From contig JAUCBJ010005511.1 of assembly GCA_032718475.1 (NCBI GenBank), positions 1-28,464 of the forward strand: a stretch of 28,464 nt of DNA, written 5' to 3'. The notes beneath the pieces are model-generated. The model saw nothing but the letters and a program-made list of their open reading frames with translations. It was not told the origin of the DNA and did not search any database. Source of the stretch: Nemertoderma westbladi. Its lineage: Eukaryota > Xenacoelomorpha > Nemertodermatida > Nemertodermatidae. The first letter of the stretch is position 1. Each line of letters starts with the position of its first letter. Of the stretch, positions 19,371 through 28,464 are shown piece by piece. A program made the position numbers and the translations under genes.

Positions 19371-21230
19371 TTATTGTTGCCCAAGGCAGTGATTAAGAAG
19401 GTTAAGTGCTGCGGACATCATTATTTCCCTGTTAGGCGTGGTCGATGCTTTGCTGTTTAGCGGAGCGAGGTACGGTTGGGTTGCCCTTGGGATGTTTGTC
19501 TGGTTGATTGGGGAAATTGGTGGATATTCCACGTCATAAGGAGTGGGAGAAGGTAATAAAGTGGTGCGGTTAAGTGGATCAATGAAACCGCCGTAGCCTC
19601 CGGGTGCCGGTACATTCCGCTGTGGTGGAGCCGCATATGCTCCAGTAAGCGGGAATATTGCGTTGGAGTACGAGGTGGGCAACGACTGGGCGCACTGGGA
19701 GTAATGAGCTGTAGGTGTTGGAGTGTTACGTTGTGGATATGCTCCGGTTGGCCGCCATAGAGTGTTACAATACACTCCGGGTGGCGACTGACTGCGGCGT
19801 GGGGCAACTGAATATCCTCCATCTAGCTGCCACTGGGGGTCGGAGTGGGGGGCAGACGGCGACGGAGCGCGGCGTTCGAGTGGAGCTCTTGGATAAGCTC
19901 CAGCGGGCCGCGGGTTGGGAAGCCCACCGGTTGGTGCCGGATGGTTACGTTGGAGCGGAGTACGATTATCCATCGGAGCGTTCTGGTACGATTTATGTTT
20001 AGGCGCAGGGAAACCTCGGTTCCCTTGTAGGTGCGTTTTAATCGTTCGCGCGAGTAATCCAGCGTGACGGATGTGTAGGTGTTTCGAGTCCCCTGGTCGC
20101 AGATGGGATACGCGAATATGGTCGAATGTAGATACAGCTAAACCAAGCCGCTGTCCTAAACGATCAATTCTTTTGTTTACGTGTTGTATTGGGTAGTCAG
20201 CTCGGACTAGTAGGTGTGATATAATAAACCTACAGTTTATCCAAGCGGATCGTCCAATCTCGATAGCTTTCGTGATGTTATTCATCATCGCAGTAATATG
20301 GTTTGGTGAATCATTTCCAGTGGTGTCATTCGTTCCCACCATTATGAACACAGTGGATATGTTTGAAAACTGCTTTGTAGCCCGTGTTAGGTTGTTGATC
20401 AGAGTTTCGGTAGTTGACGTTGGAATCATTCGGGTCGCTGCTTTTAATTGGTTAGTTACGAGGTGGTTCCTGTTACTATCCATGAATAGTAGATTATCAA
20501 TTCTATTGAACTTCTGATTTTCGATCGTGGTAAACGGCTCGTCAGATTTAGCGGTGTACGGTAGGCCAAGTTGGTCCTCATCCTCAACCAACAATACGGG
20601 AATTGTTGGTTGCTCAGAATTAACACTGTTTAATTCCATGTCGTTGTTGTCGCTAACCGGTACGTTGTCCATGGCCGGTGCAGCTGAAGACTGTTGATGT
20701 ATTGCCAATGATGCATTAGGGATGGGTTGGATTGATTGCGGTTCCTCTGCTGCTGGTGAGATGGCGATGGTATCAGCGGTATGCGGACTGACTACCGCAC
20801 CGGCTCCGGCTTGTAGATCGTACAATCGTTTTTCAAACACAGCGATACGGGATAAGTCGTTCCTGCGAACTTGATGCAGCTGTGATAGTTGATGTTCCAG
20901 AGTAATTATACGTGTTGATAACTCGCAAACATAGCTCCACAGTTGGTCCATTGATTCCTCATTAAGGGGCTTGATACTAGTAGCCTGGGTAGGGTTACAG
21001 GGAGTGGGCGGTTTACCTGGGTCGTTGGACGGGTCGAGTTGTGACGATAGCCCATCCCAGACGACTGTGTCGTTCATGTTGGTTGCTTCCACACGTTTCT
21101 GATCCGAACTGCAGCTACCGGGCCCGGTAGCTGTGGATGGTGATTCGGCCATGTACCAGAGATTCATGGATTTGTTGTCCTCGCTGACTTGGTCATCTTT
21201 TTCAATTCTCCCAGTTATGGGAGACGTCAT
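19371..21230 (-). CDS. LINE-B ORF1: SGNH-hydrolase (esterase-type) RNA-binding protein candidate
   Basis: The protein has 619 residues. An acidic, Ser/Pro-rich N-terminus precedes a short coiled coil (about 95-140, with repeated Leu in STRIITLEHQLSQLHQ). An SGNH-hydrolase domain follows at about 243-400: block I FMDSNRN with Ser252, block III MVGTND with Gly299 and Asn301, and block V DSKHLH with Asp381 and His384. All catalytic positions are present. CR1-like LINEs are known to carry an esterase domain in ORF1; its substrate is not established. The C-terminal 200 residues are Pro/Gln/Tyr-rich with repeated TGAYP and PQRN units, suggesting RNA binding or disordered self-association. The frame is intact and the next gene is ORF2, 118 bp downstream. 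Confidence 0.85.
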   Translation of the reverse strand: MTSPITGRIEKDDQVSEDNKSMNLWYMAESPSTATGPGSCSSDQKRVEATNMNDTVVWDGLSSQLDPSNDPGKPPTPCNPTQATSIKPLNEESMDQLWSYVCELSTRIITLEHQLSQLHQVRRNDLSRIAVFEKRLYDLQAGAGAVVSPHTADTIAISPAAEEPQSIQPIPNASLAIHQQSSAAPAMDNVPVSDNNDMELNSVNSEQPTIPVLLVEDEDQLGLPYTAKSDEPFTTIENQKFNRIDNLLFMDSNRNHLVTNQLKAATRMIPTSTTETLINNLTRATKQFSNISTVFIMVGTNDTTGNDSPNHITAMMNNITKAIEIGRSAWINCRFIISHLLVRADYPIQHVNKRIDRLGQRLGLAVSTFDHIRVSHLRPGDSKHLHIRHAGLLARTIKTHLQGNRGFPAPKHKSYQNAPMDNRTPLQRNHPAPTGGLPNPRPAGAYPRAPLERRAPSPSAPHSDPQWQLDGGYSVAPRRSQSPPGVYCNTLWRPTGAYPQRNTPTPTAHYSQCAQSLPTSYSNAIFPLTGAYAAPPQRNVPAPGGYGGFIDPLNRTTLLPSPTPYDVEYPPISPINQTNIPRATQPYLAPLNSKASTTPNREIMMSAALNLLNHCLGQQ

Positions 21231-21311
21231 TTTTGGTGATTATATGCGCGAATGGTACGGTAGGTGGTAGGTAGTACAGTAGTGATGAACATATGCTGAA
21301 AGCCTAATCTG

Positions 21312-22736
21312 TGAGTCAACACAGTCATCTATTCTAGAACTAACTACAGGCGACACCCGACGCAGCTTCTTAATCTCCTCGAATATCTGTTGATTGTTTC
21401 TCAAACAGGCTTGCAGTAATTTGTCTCGCTGAATGTTATCAGAAGCGCGTTTCAACCGTCGCACAGCATATTTAAACTGAGCCCTTGTAACTCTACGCAT
21501 ATGAAATAGATGTGCATTTTGAGAAACATTCGGACAACCAGCAGACACCCAGACACTATGCCAAAAGATAGACTCGTCACGGAAAGGTTTAACATTTTCA
21601 TTCCATCCTGGGAGCATAGGCCTATCAAATGTACCAGCACCATTCTTAACATTTCTATTAGATAAACAGTCTACTGCACAACTTTCAATAACTTGCAATA
21701 AATCAAGTGCGTACTTTTCAATATCTAATTTATGATTTACTTTTGCACAAAACAAATTATTACAAGAGAAACATCCACCCAAATCGGTGCTGTCCATGTC
21801 GTTAATCATAGCACTAAGTTTATTACGAAACTCTTGCTGTTGATCTAGGGTGGCTCGCTTAAAACGAACTTTTTCTTTCATATCTGTTTTTTGATTTATG
21901 TTCATCGATATACTCGGGTCATGTGACAAATTACTATGTAGTTCAAATTTTAGAAAAATTGGCAAGTGAAGCGATAAGTTTGAACCAGAGTGCACGACAC
22001 CGGCCTCAGTAATATTATCAAAAAATACAGTGGAACCAATAAAGTGATCTAACGTAGAGTGATGCCAAGTATTATCCGTAAACGACGAATAAGTAAAATC
22101 TACAGGAAAAATATCCCATAGTCGACCTAAATTATTATCTAATATAAATTGAATAACAGAACGAACATGTGGTGAATGTCTTATAAAGTCACAATTTAAG
22201 TCACCTGTAATCAGAATGTTACATGTATTATTTGCATCATCAATGATGCGCTTAATATCACTCAGAACTAAAAATAATTCATCTGAATCCATATTCCCCT
22301 GGTGGTCTACAGGAAAATATGAATTAATAATAATAATCGGCCTCATATCAGGTAGATTCAACCGTATTGCTTGCAACCTAAAATTACTACAATTTATACG
22401 AGTAATGAATTTACACAATTCTTTACGAAATATAAAACAAAGCCCGCCCTTCGGCCTGCCTGCTCGTACTTCACTATCTGCAAAAATAGCTGGCTGTATA
22501 ATGCAATCAAAATCATTCTTAAATGGTGCTCTAATACGATATGAATTATCTTTTAGGACAAAATGCTCTTGTATACAGAGTATATCACTACCTAAAAGTA
22601 AAACTTTTATAAAGTCCAATTTATCAGGAGATAAACCCGTACTGTTTAACGACGAAATACAGAATGTACTTTTATTACTATGAAAGTCGGTGTAGGAGGC
22701 CATTTTGAAAATACAGTAGGAATAGAACTCGAACAA
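21312..22736 (-). CDS. LINE-A ORF2, N-terminal half: EEP endonuclease
   Basis: This is the 5' half of LINE-A ORF2, open for 475 codons up to the LINE-B junction; a few out-of-place codons then run into LINE-B and stop at 21240. EEP landmarks: SLNSTG with Asn31, IQEH with Glu57, RPKGGLCFIFR, ITGDLN (176-181), STLDHF (227-232) and NLSLHLPI (253-260). The last block normally reads SDH; here the Asp is Leu (residue 256), so nuclease activity is doubtful. The remaining part is the linker between EEP and RT. The start may be M1 or M12. ORF1 ends 120 bp upstream. Removing LINE-B and one TGA copy joins this frame exactly to the RT half. Confidence 0.87.
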
Positions 22737-22855
22737 AAAATAATTAATCAGTTATACATAAGTTTTTAGTTAAGTTAACTTAAATATCCCTATATATATA
22801 TTATATTATATAAGTAAGTAAATGCCTGGTGTATAATAAGTATAAAGAGTATAAG

Positions 22856-24120
22856 TTACACGACTTGAGCTCTAGTGGAAGTAAACCCCGTTCGACGGTC
22901 CCCATTTACGCCACCACTGCGTTGACCCTGAGAAGAGCTATTGTGGACCCACTTGCGAACACAGACCCCCGCCGGCCAAGTTGAGGGAAGGAGTGCTTTC
23001 TCTACGTAATTTGCCGCAAGCGAAACCCTGAAGCTCGCATTCATCGATTCTGGATGTGAAATTCTCTTCACGCTCGCTAAAGAAACTTTAATCGCTTGAC
23101 AATCCAAGGAGTCCACAATATCCTGCGCCGTAGTATCAGCCCAGAGTCGAAAAACGAAAACATCCGACGGAGCCGCTCGTAGGCCGGACTTGCGGGCCCC
23201 GGACGTATCCCCATCGCCACTAACTCCAGGACTTAGTTTAGTACCAACTACAAACTCACGGTTGCGCCGTCTTTGGGGGACCTTCTGAAACCCCGGAGAA
23301 CCCTCGAGTTCACCGGTTTCCATAGCTGCGGAGGGAGAGTTCCTTGGCCGTTTGGCGCTACCTCGTTCTTGGATGCGCGGAGACTGCGTTGGTGTACCCA
23401 GCGGGGAATAATAATTACCGGTACTCTGCCTGACGTAACTCTGCCTACCTCTCGATGGCACCGATGGTGCAAAACGACTAGCAGCAGCCGCAAAGCTGCT
23501 GGGCCTGGACACGCCATGTTCTGTACCCTGGGTGGCCCGTTCCGGAGCTGGTGGGAATTGTAGCTGAGGAGCAACCTCATTCACCCCTGAGCTGCCGCCT
23601 CCTGTAGGACCGCCTTTATCAATTAAAGTCGTCCGAACTGCAGGACCCACTGCCCTCCCTGGGTCGACACCGGTAAATATCGGTCTCATCTCACGAATGA
23701 CGCCATGTAGATCGCGCAACTGAACTGAGAAACTTGATTCTATAGATTTCATCTTATCTGTAAATAGTTTATGTAGCTTATCGATTTTCTCGTCTACAAT
23801 ATCGACTTTTGCTCAGCACTAGCAACTCTACCCGATCCTAAAGACTGTAAGCACGGCAGGGACAGAGCCTCCAATGCCAGAACTGCTATCACTGGAATCT
23901 TACCATCGACGTCTAGTTCCTTTAGTTTATCCCAAAGATCCCTAAAATTCGCTTCGGATGCAGATCTCTCAGTGGTATCTCTGCGATTAACCATGACGGC
24001 TCCGGCTCCGCATCTACTAAACAGCACAAGTTTCGCATTCCTTACCTCTTCCGATGTAAATCTACCCAGACAGGAGTCGCGAATAACCTCAAACGTGCGT
24101 GACGACATCCCTTGTAACAC
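22856..24120 (-). pseudogene. LINE-A ORF1 (gag-like nucleic-acid-binding protein), one frameshift
   Basis: Two overlapping frames make one ORF1. The first (24120 to 23794) encodes a helical N-terminal domain (FTSEEVRNAKLVLF, then DLWDKLKELD) and stops at 23794. The second is open through the preceding bases (KVDIVDEKIDKLHKLF) into the frame starting at 23752. A one-base change in the CAAAAG run near 23812 explains the break. The middle is a Ser/Pro/Arg-rich low-complexity region. The C-terminal third (about 22870-23190) has an RRM-like LINE ORF1 block: LRAAPSDVFVFRLWADTT, then VKRISHPES, then WPAGVCVRKW. Such proteins coat the LINE RNA. Role by family; the frameshift is seen directly. Confidence 0.75.
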
Positions 24121-25621
24121 AAAGGACAGACATTGTAAAAGCTTTTACTGAATTGTCCGGTTATTTTTCCTTATTTTTCCCGTAAAGTACTCTGTAGTTG
24201 GTTTACCAGGCATAAAAAGGCCGTGTCCTTGCTGTACTGGTGTTTTAGCGGACATAAGAGCTATTTCTTCTGTATTTGTACTTTAGAGGACATAATCCGT
24301 AATTCCGTGACGTAAAAGCACGATACTCTTGAAAACAGTGTCGCTACCATGACGACGGCTAGCAGCTGATATTGCCACGTCGACGTTTCTTTGTTTCTCT
24401 GTTCTCTCGTTGTTCAGGTTGACCAATCAGAGCGTTTGTTATCTCTGTGTTGGAGGTATATACAGAAACTCAGTAGTTCAGTGTTATTGTTTTTGTCCAG
24501 AGCCTAAGAACCGGCTTTGGCACCTCCGTGTTTTAGTTTTTAGTCTTACACTAGTAGGTTTAATTATAAAGGGCATATATCCTTTAACGCACCTACCTGA
24601 CTCATGGAATCACTGCATACTGATGACTGATGTCTGCATACTGCAGTACTGCATACACTGCATACTGTGTAACATTGTGCATACCTTTATATTGTTATAC
24701 TGCTATTTACCGTCAGTTCTTCATAATATGGTTGATGAATAATTATATTTGGAATAACGATAAACAACCCCGAAACCCAATGTTCTTGATATACCGAAGG
24801 TAAGAGAGAAGGGTTACAGATAAACGATTGTGACTTATGTTAAAGTGGTTTGAAGTGAATCTAATGTTATTTGATAGACCCTACATGAGCCAGTCTGTGT
24901 TCCTTATATATGTGACTAAAATCAGTGAAGATCGGCAGATTAGTGTGCAGTATTGTGCAGCATTGTGTATGAGTGAGTCTGTTAAAGAAGCATTCCTAAA
25001 GAATGCGCCATATATGTGAATTATAATTAAGCCATATCGTTGTGAGTGGTTTAAGTCATAACTCTGTTTATATAGATAAAGCGCCACGTCCTAAAGGAAC
25101 TGTTAATATTCCCGAAGGTGAATAATATTGTCAGAGATTATATAATACTGTCAGTCGAATAATACATTAGGCTTACATAGCAATAAAATTAAACCGTCGA
25201 ACCCAATCTCCCGGGAATTTCCAGCGGGTGAATGGTCGCGCACGGATTGGTTTCGACTAGTGTAGTGAATCAAATACTTGTCATAGACTAAAAACTGATT
25301 TAATATCTAGAAGACATCTTAATTTGGTGGGTTAAACTGCCAAAGGTCTGAAAGCGCGAACATTAAAGGATATAGCTTCTTTATTGCAGTAAGCAATAAA
25401 GTCGAAAGTACCGGTCGACCGGTAACCAGTAGGCCTGACTGCCTGATCATCCGGACCGGTACCTACAGCAGTATTATTCGATTTTGATTGTTATATACCA
25501 GTAGGTCTTAATAATTAATCGGGGACGCCTGGTTTTTATTGAGATTTTACTTATTTCTGTCAAGTTTTATTTATTTGTAGGCCAGTATTGAACAGAAGGC
25601 GTGTAAGCCTGATCAGATTGT
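24121..25621. other. Non-coding region with promoter-like elements
   Basis: No gene is convincing; the short open frames have no protein character. Visible items are CATAAAAAGGCCG (24211-24223), a CCAAT box (24423-24427) with TATATA (24457-24462) 30 bp downstream, four CTGCATAC repeats (24614-24666) and a 16-bp perfect palindrome TACCGGTCGACCGGTA (25409-25424). It may hold the start of the element that owns the ORF at 27507. Confidence 0.35.
24423..24480 (+). promoter_or_regulatory. Candidate plus-strand promoter (CCAAT, TATA)
   Basis: GACCAATCAG at 24421-24430 is followed by GGTATATACAG at 24455-24465 and a TCAGT initiator-like sequence at about 24470-24482. Spacing suits a polymerase II promoter reading to the right. 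No ORF follows closely. Confidence 0.3.
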
Positions 25622-25623
25622 AC

Positions 25624-26198
25624 AGACAATTTGTAGGCTGAGCTGTTGTCTGATTGCTGTTAAGTCCGAACGAATTGCAGTGTGTGTAGAGCACTTGTCC
25701 GATTAAGTACGGTTAGGAAGTAGGGGCAGCAACGCTGTAAGGTAATCCCCCAGATAAAGAATAAGTCGCACTACTGGGTTAGAGCGCATACTCCCTAATC
25801 ATTTCGGAGTCTGCATGTCCTGTAGTTTATTTAGGCTTGAGAGTAGTCTGCCATCGTTTAGTCTGTACTTTGTTTGTGTAAGTCTGTACGGGTAGCGTAT
25901 AATTTTATTTAGATAATTTGTAGGCTGGATAGTTGTCTGGCTGTTATTAGGTCTGAACGGATTGCTGCGTGTGTAGATCATCTGTCCGATTAAGTACGAT
26001 TAGGCAGTAGGGGCAGTGAACACTGTAAGGTAAACCCCCAACTAAAGAATAAGTCGCACTACTGGGTTAGAGCGCATACTCCCTAATCATTTCGGAGTCT
26101 GCATATACCGTAGTTTGTTTAGGCTTGATAGTAGTCTGTCAGTGTTCGGTCTGTATTTTGTTTGAGTAGTTTGTACGCGTAGCGTAATATTTATTATT
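25624..26198 (+). repeat. 288-bp tandem repeat, two copies
   Basis: Copy 1 runs about 25624-25910 and copy 2 about 25911-26198. Both open with AATTTGTAGGCTG and close with TAGCGTA plus AT-rich sequence. Overall they differ by scattered changes, but 62 bp (25755-25816 and 26043-26104) are identical. Nothing coding is seen. Tandem units of this size are common in LTR or leader regions of retroelements. Confidence 0.85.
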
Positions 26199-27130
26199 CA
26201 GAGTTTATGCGATTATTCGCAACATTCAAGTCCCCAAGTTTGTTCCTACAGTAATTGTGTTTGTTATACATACCGCTATAGTTAAATTAACCTCGGTACT
26301 ACACGGGCTGCTCGGCGTAGGTAAAGACTGGTGATTTTGTGCATCGGTCACTCCAGCAGATGCCGTGGTTCTTTTAGCTGTTCAAGTATATTTAATTACT
26401 GATTAACTGTTGTGCAAGTACTCGTACCTAATTTAGGGTTTAGTGTACAGTGCTTTCCGAGAAGTAATTATTGTAGACATTATATTTGTGTTGTAAAGTG
26501 GTTGATAGGCACATTCGATTAGCTCTATTAACTTCTAGGTAGGAACACTCCGTGATACATAACGTAGAACCTATAGCGATACGGCTATAGGTCGTCAGGC
26601 GGTGGCATTTTCCTATCTAGACAACGCAGTGTATTTACTACTACTTATTATTTCAAATACCGTAGTACCCTGTCCGCTGTAATAACCGGTTTTCTAACCC
26701 TTTGTTAGGCTGGTTTGTAGAATTCTTGTAAAATTACCCTAAAAATTCGTATTTTGCGTTTTTGTAAAATTTTGTGTTTATTTAGAGATTGTAATCTCAC
26801 CCGAATTGTACGTAATTTGTAGTATTAAGTAACTTAGGTAAATTAGAATTATTTGTTTTAGTGTCTCATAAGTAACACTTCACTGAAAGCGCACCGCTTT
26901 GTGTAGTGATTACCCCCAGAAATAATAACATTTATTTCAAACATTGACAAAACCCATTAAAACGGGTATATATATATTATAAATCAAATCTAACGATTTA
27001 TAAATCGTAGGCCTACAATACAAACATTAGGTCTCAATATAAGTTGGACTACTGCTCAAATAACGGTAATAAAGTAAGTAAGTAACCAAGTAACCCTAAA
27101 GTTCAGAAATTCAGTTATTTTAAAATAATT
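26199..27130. other. Non-coding region upstream of the palindrome array
   Basis: No ORF of note. A perfect eight-base hairpin lies at 26570-26591 (CCTATAGC and GCTATAGG). A TA-rich tract lies near 26968. Confidence 0.35.
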
Positions 27131-27133
27131 GAT

Positions 27134-27420
27134 ATACCGGTATTTACGATAGGCCTATTATCTTTATTCCTATAAATCTAGGCTGAAATTATACCGGTAC
27201 GTGTAATTAATTCTATTTCAGAATTATATATCCTACAGACTGTAAGCTGTATACCGGTATTCCAGATAGGCCTATTATATATTTATATATATTTGTGCTA
27301 AAATTATACCGGTATTCGGTGATAAACCTAGTCTGTAATAATAGTTATATATACTATAAGCATACCGGTATTCTAATATATTATATATATCACGCTACAC
27401 TGAGTAGCAGTACCGGTGAT
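27134..27420. repeat. Spaced ATACCGGTAT palindrome array in ~115-bp tandem units
   Basis: ATACCGGTAT or a one-base variant starts at 27134, 27191, 27251, 27306 and 27362, with a weaker GTACCGGTGA at 27410; spacing is 48-60 bp. A second palindrome, ATAGGCCTAT, occurs at 27149 and 27266, exactly 117 bp apart. Together they show tandem units of about 115 bp holding two ACCGGT sites each. The array ends about 90 bp before the ATG at 27507. Confidence 0.75.
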
Positions 27421-27506
27421 TAATTACTAGGCTAGCAGTTAATACTGAGTTACTAGACTTGCTCAGACTGTAATACGGCAGTAGACATTCAACTGTACAC
27501 ATAAGC

Positions 27507-28464
27507 ATGTCTGACGCAAAGCAGAACCTGTCAGACAGTCTACTAGATACAACCGAGAGTGAAGTGACAGCAGAGAAACCGCATAAGAGGGATGCCATTG
27601 ACATCTATCTGTCAGACTATCAGCGTTTTTTGGGAGATGAAGAGTTGAGGAGAAGGCTAGAGGGACTTAGCCCTAATAGCGAAGGAGCCAAACTCGTGTT
27701 AGATGCGATTGATGTGGATAGGTTAGCGGCGAACCAAGCTAAATTCGATGAACAACTCCGCATCGCTAGAGAACAAGAAGAACAAGTAAAGAAAAAACGT
27801 ATAGAAGACAGAAAGATAGCAGCAGTGGCAGAGGCGGAAAGAAAAGCGACCTTGGCAGAAGCAGCGGCAGAGGCAAAAGCGGCAGCAGCAGAAGCAGAGG
27901 CAAAGGCAACAAAAGCAGCAGCAGAAGCAAAGGCAGAGGCAAAAGCGGCAGCGGCAGAGGTAAAAGCGGCAGCGGTGGCGGAAGCAGAACGGAGAGCATC
28001 TGAAGAGGCAACCCAACTAGAGTTGGAAAATCTTCAAGAGAGGCAAGACAACTTCAATAAACAGTTAACAGCTAGTAATATGCAGATGATGAGTCGATCT
28101 ACTCCCAAAAGACAGGGATATACATCATCGGAGGAAGGCGATACCACCGATACTGAAGGCAAAGGAAATAGATCTCGTCTAAGCAGACGTAAAAGAACAT
28201 TCCACCGTCAGAAATTGCCTGATTTGCCTCCAGCTGTTAGAAGGCAACTAAATAACACCAACTTAGGTAGTACAGAGCCCACAGACCAAATAATTAAAAT
28301 AGAAAGACTCCCTACTATAGTGGATGAGCCTGAAATAAGTAGGCCTGTTCTTGAAATCACCCCTACGGTAATAGATACATCTGTGCTCCCTGAAGCTACC
28401 TATAAATTCCCTCTACATAGCACTAAGCTACCTGTGCCCCGTAGGACTGCCCGAGAGACAGTTC
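27507..28464 (+). CDS. Ala/Lys/Glu-rich helical protein, gag-like candidate (runs off the window)
   Basis: The ORF starts at an ATG and stays open for 319 codons to the end of the window. The first 90 residues are mixed and acidic (IDIYLSDYQRFLGDEELRRR). About 90-180 is a long charged helix, dominated by AEAKAAAAEAEAK-like repeats, likely a coiled coil or single alpha-helix. A basic patch (RSRLSRRKRTFHRQK, about 230-245) could bind nucleic acid or act as a nuclear signal, followed by LPDLPPAVRRQL and a Pro-rich tail. There is no zinc knuckle, protease or RT in view. The long repeat-filled leader and helical-plus-basic layout would suit a retroelement gag, but a host gene exon is equally possible. 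No family recognised. Confidence 0.6.
   Translation, partial: MSDAKQNLSDSLLDTTESEVTAEKPHKRDAIDIYLSDYQRFLGDEELRRRLEGLSPNSEGAKLVLDAIDVDRLAANQAKFDEQLRIAREQEEQVKKKRIEDRKIAAVAEAERKATLAEAAAEAKAAAAEAEAKATKAAAEAKAEAKAAAAEVKAAAVAEAERRASEEATQLELENLQERQDNFNKQLTASNMQMMSRSTPKRQGYTSSEEGDTTDTEGKGNRSRLSRRKRTFHRQKLPDLPPAVRRQLNNTNLGSTEPTDQIIKIERLPTIVDEPEISRPVLEITPTVIDTSVLPEATYKFPLHSTKLPVPRRTARETV

Larger units (their letters stand above)
14686..21311 (-). mobile_element. LINE-B, near-complete CR1-like non-LTR retrotransposon inserted in LINE-A
   Basis: The element is about 6.6 kb. On the minus strand it has a 5' UTR of about 80 bp, ORF1 (19371-21230), a 118-bp spacer, ORF2 (15252-19252, one frameshift), a 3' UTR of about 560 bp, a 3' stem-loop (14726-14750) and an AACT repeat tail (about 14688-14704). 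It sits inside LINE-A ORF2, flanked by a TGA trinucleotide on both sides (14683-14685 and 21312-21314), consistent with a 3-bp target duplication. Its presence from 5' UTR to tail with only one obvious frame break suggests recent insertion. An SGNH ORF1 plus EEP and RT is a CR1/L2-type arrangement. Confidence 0.87.
21312..24120 (-). mobile_element. LINE-A, 5' segment (ORF1 and endonuclease half of ORF2)
   Basis: The 5' part of the element whose 3' end is at 12768. It has ORF1 (22856-24120, one frameshift), a 120-bp AT-rich spacer, then ORF2. The true 5' end is beyond 24120 and was not located. Total visible length without LINE-B is about 4.7 kb. Confidence 0.78.

Noticed and set aside
24410-24742. 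A plus-strand 110-codon frame after the CCAAT/TATA pair
   Set aside because: It lacks an ATG start, is Cys/Leu/Tyr-rich without pattern and includes simple CTGCATAC repeats.
27723-28016. Minus-strand Cys/Leu-rich frames
   Set aside because: They are complements of the GCA/GCG-rich helix codons of the plus-strand ORF at 27507.

Overview
The window looks like repeat-rich nuclear DNA from an invertebrate animal, probably marine. It carries a complete CHFR-type mitotic-checkpoint ubiquitin ligase (FHA, RING, cysteine-rich region and PBZ zinc finger), several animal-type non-LTR retrotransposons (LINEs), a BEL/Pao relic, tRNA-derived sequence and long minisatellites. No bacterial operon or rRNA is visible. 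The phylum cannot be fixed from sequence alone. The frequent ACCGGT and AGGCCT palindromes and the CR1-like LINEs would suit a mollusc or a deuterostome, but this is inference.

Left part (1-5.9 kb): two small minus-strand ORFs, a RING-finger protein at 76-528 and an unrecognised 71-residue protein at 3374-3589, each lie behind their own AT-rich leader and TATA element. A headless ORF lies at 694-1029. Between them are a tRNA-like SINE head (about 1161-1237), a tandemly duplicated CCAAT/TATA promoter that may be a BEL/Pao LTR (1311-1540), a broken BEL/Pao reverse transcriptase (2159-2455), diverged duplications (3.8-4.4 kb), the decayed 3' part of a third LINE (LINE-C, about 4440-5008) and a 19-bp minisatellite (5656-5918).

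Middle (6.7-11.3 kb): a 2.5-kb minisatellite of about 120 units of 21 bp ends about 105 bp beyond the stop codon of an uninterrupted 632-codon CHFR gene on the minus strand.

Right-centre (12.8-24.1 kb): two LINEs on the minus strand, one nested in the other. LINE-A (ORF1 about 22856-24120; ORF2 in two pieces, 21312-22736 and 12958-14682) is split by the 6.6-kb LINE-B (about 14686-21311). Without LINE-B and one copy of a 3-bp target duplication, LINE-A ORF2 would be 1,050 codons in one frame. LINE-B has an SGNH-hydrolase-type ORF1. Its ORF2 starts with about 390 residues of multi-pass membrane sequence ending in a 2A-like motif, followed by the endonuclease and reverse transcriptase. This membrane/2A/LINE fusion is the most unusual feature seen.

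Far right (24.1-28.5 kb): about 3.4 kb of non-coding DNA with promoter-like elements, a 288-bp tandem repeat holding a 62-bp identical core, and a spaced array of ATACCGGTAT palindromes. It leads into a plus-strand ORF (27507 to the window end) for an Ala/Lys/Glu-rich helical protein of unknown function, possibly the first gene of a long retroelement.
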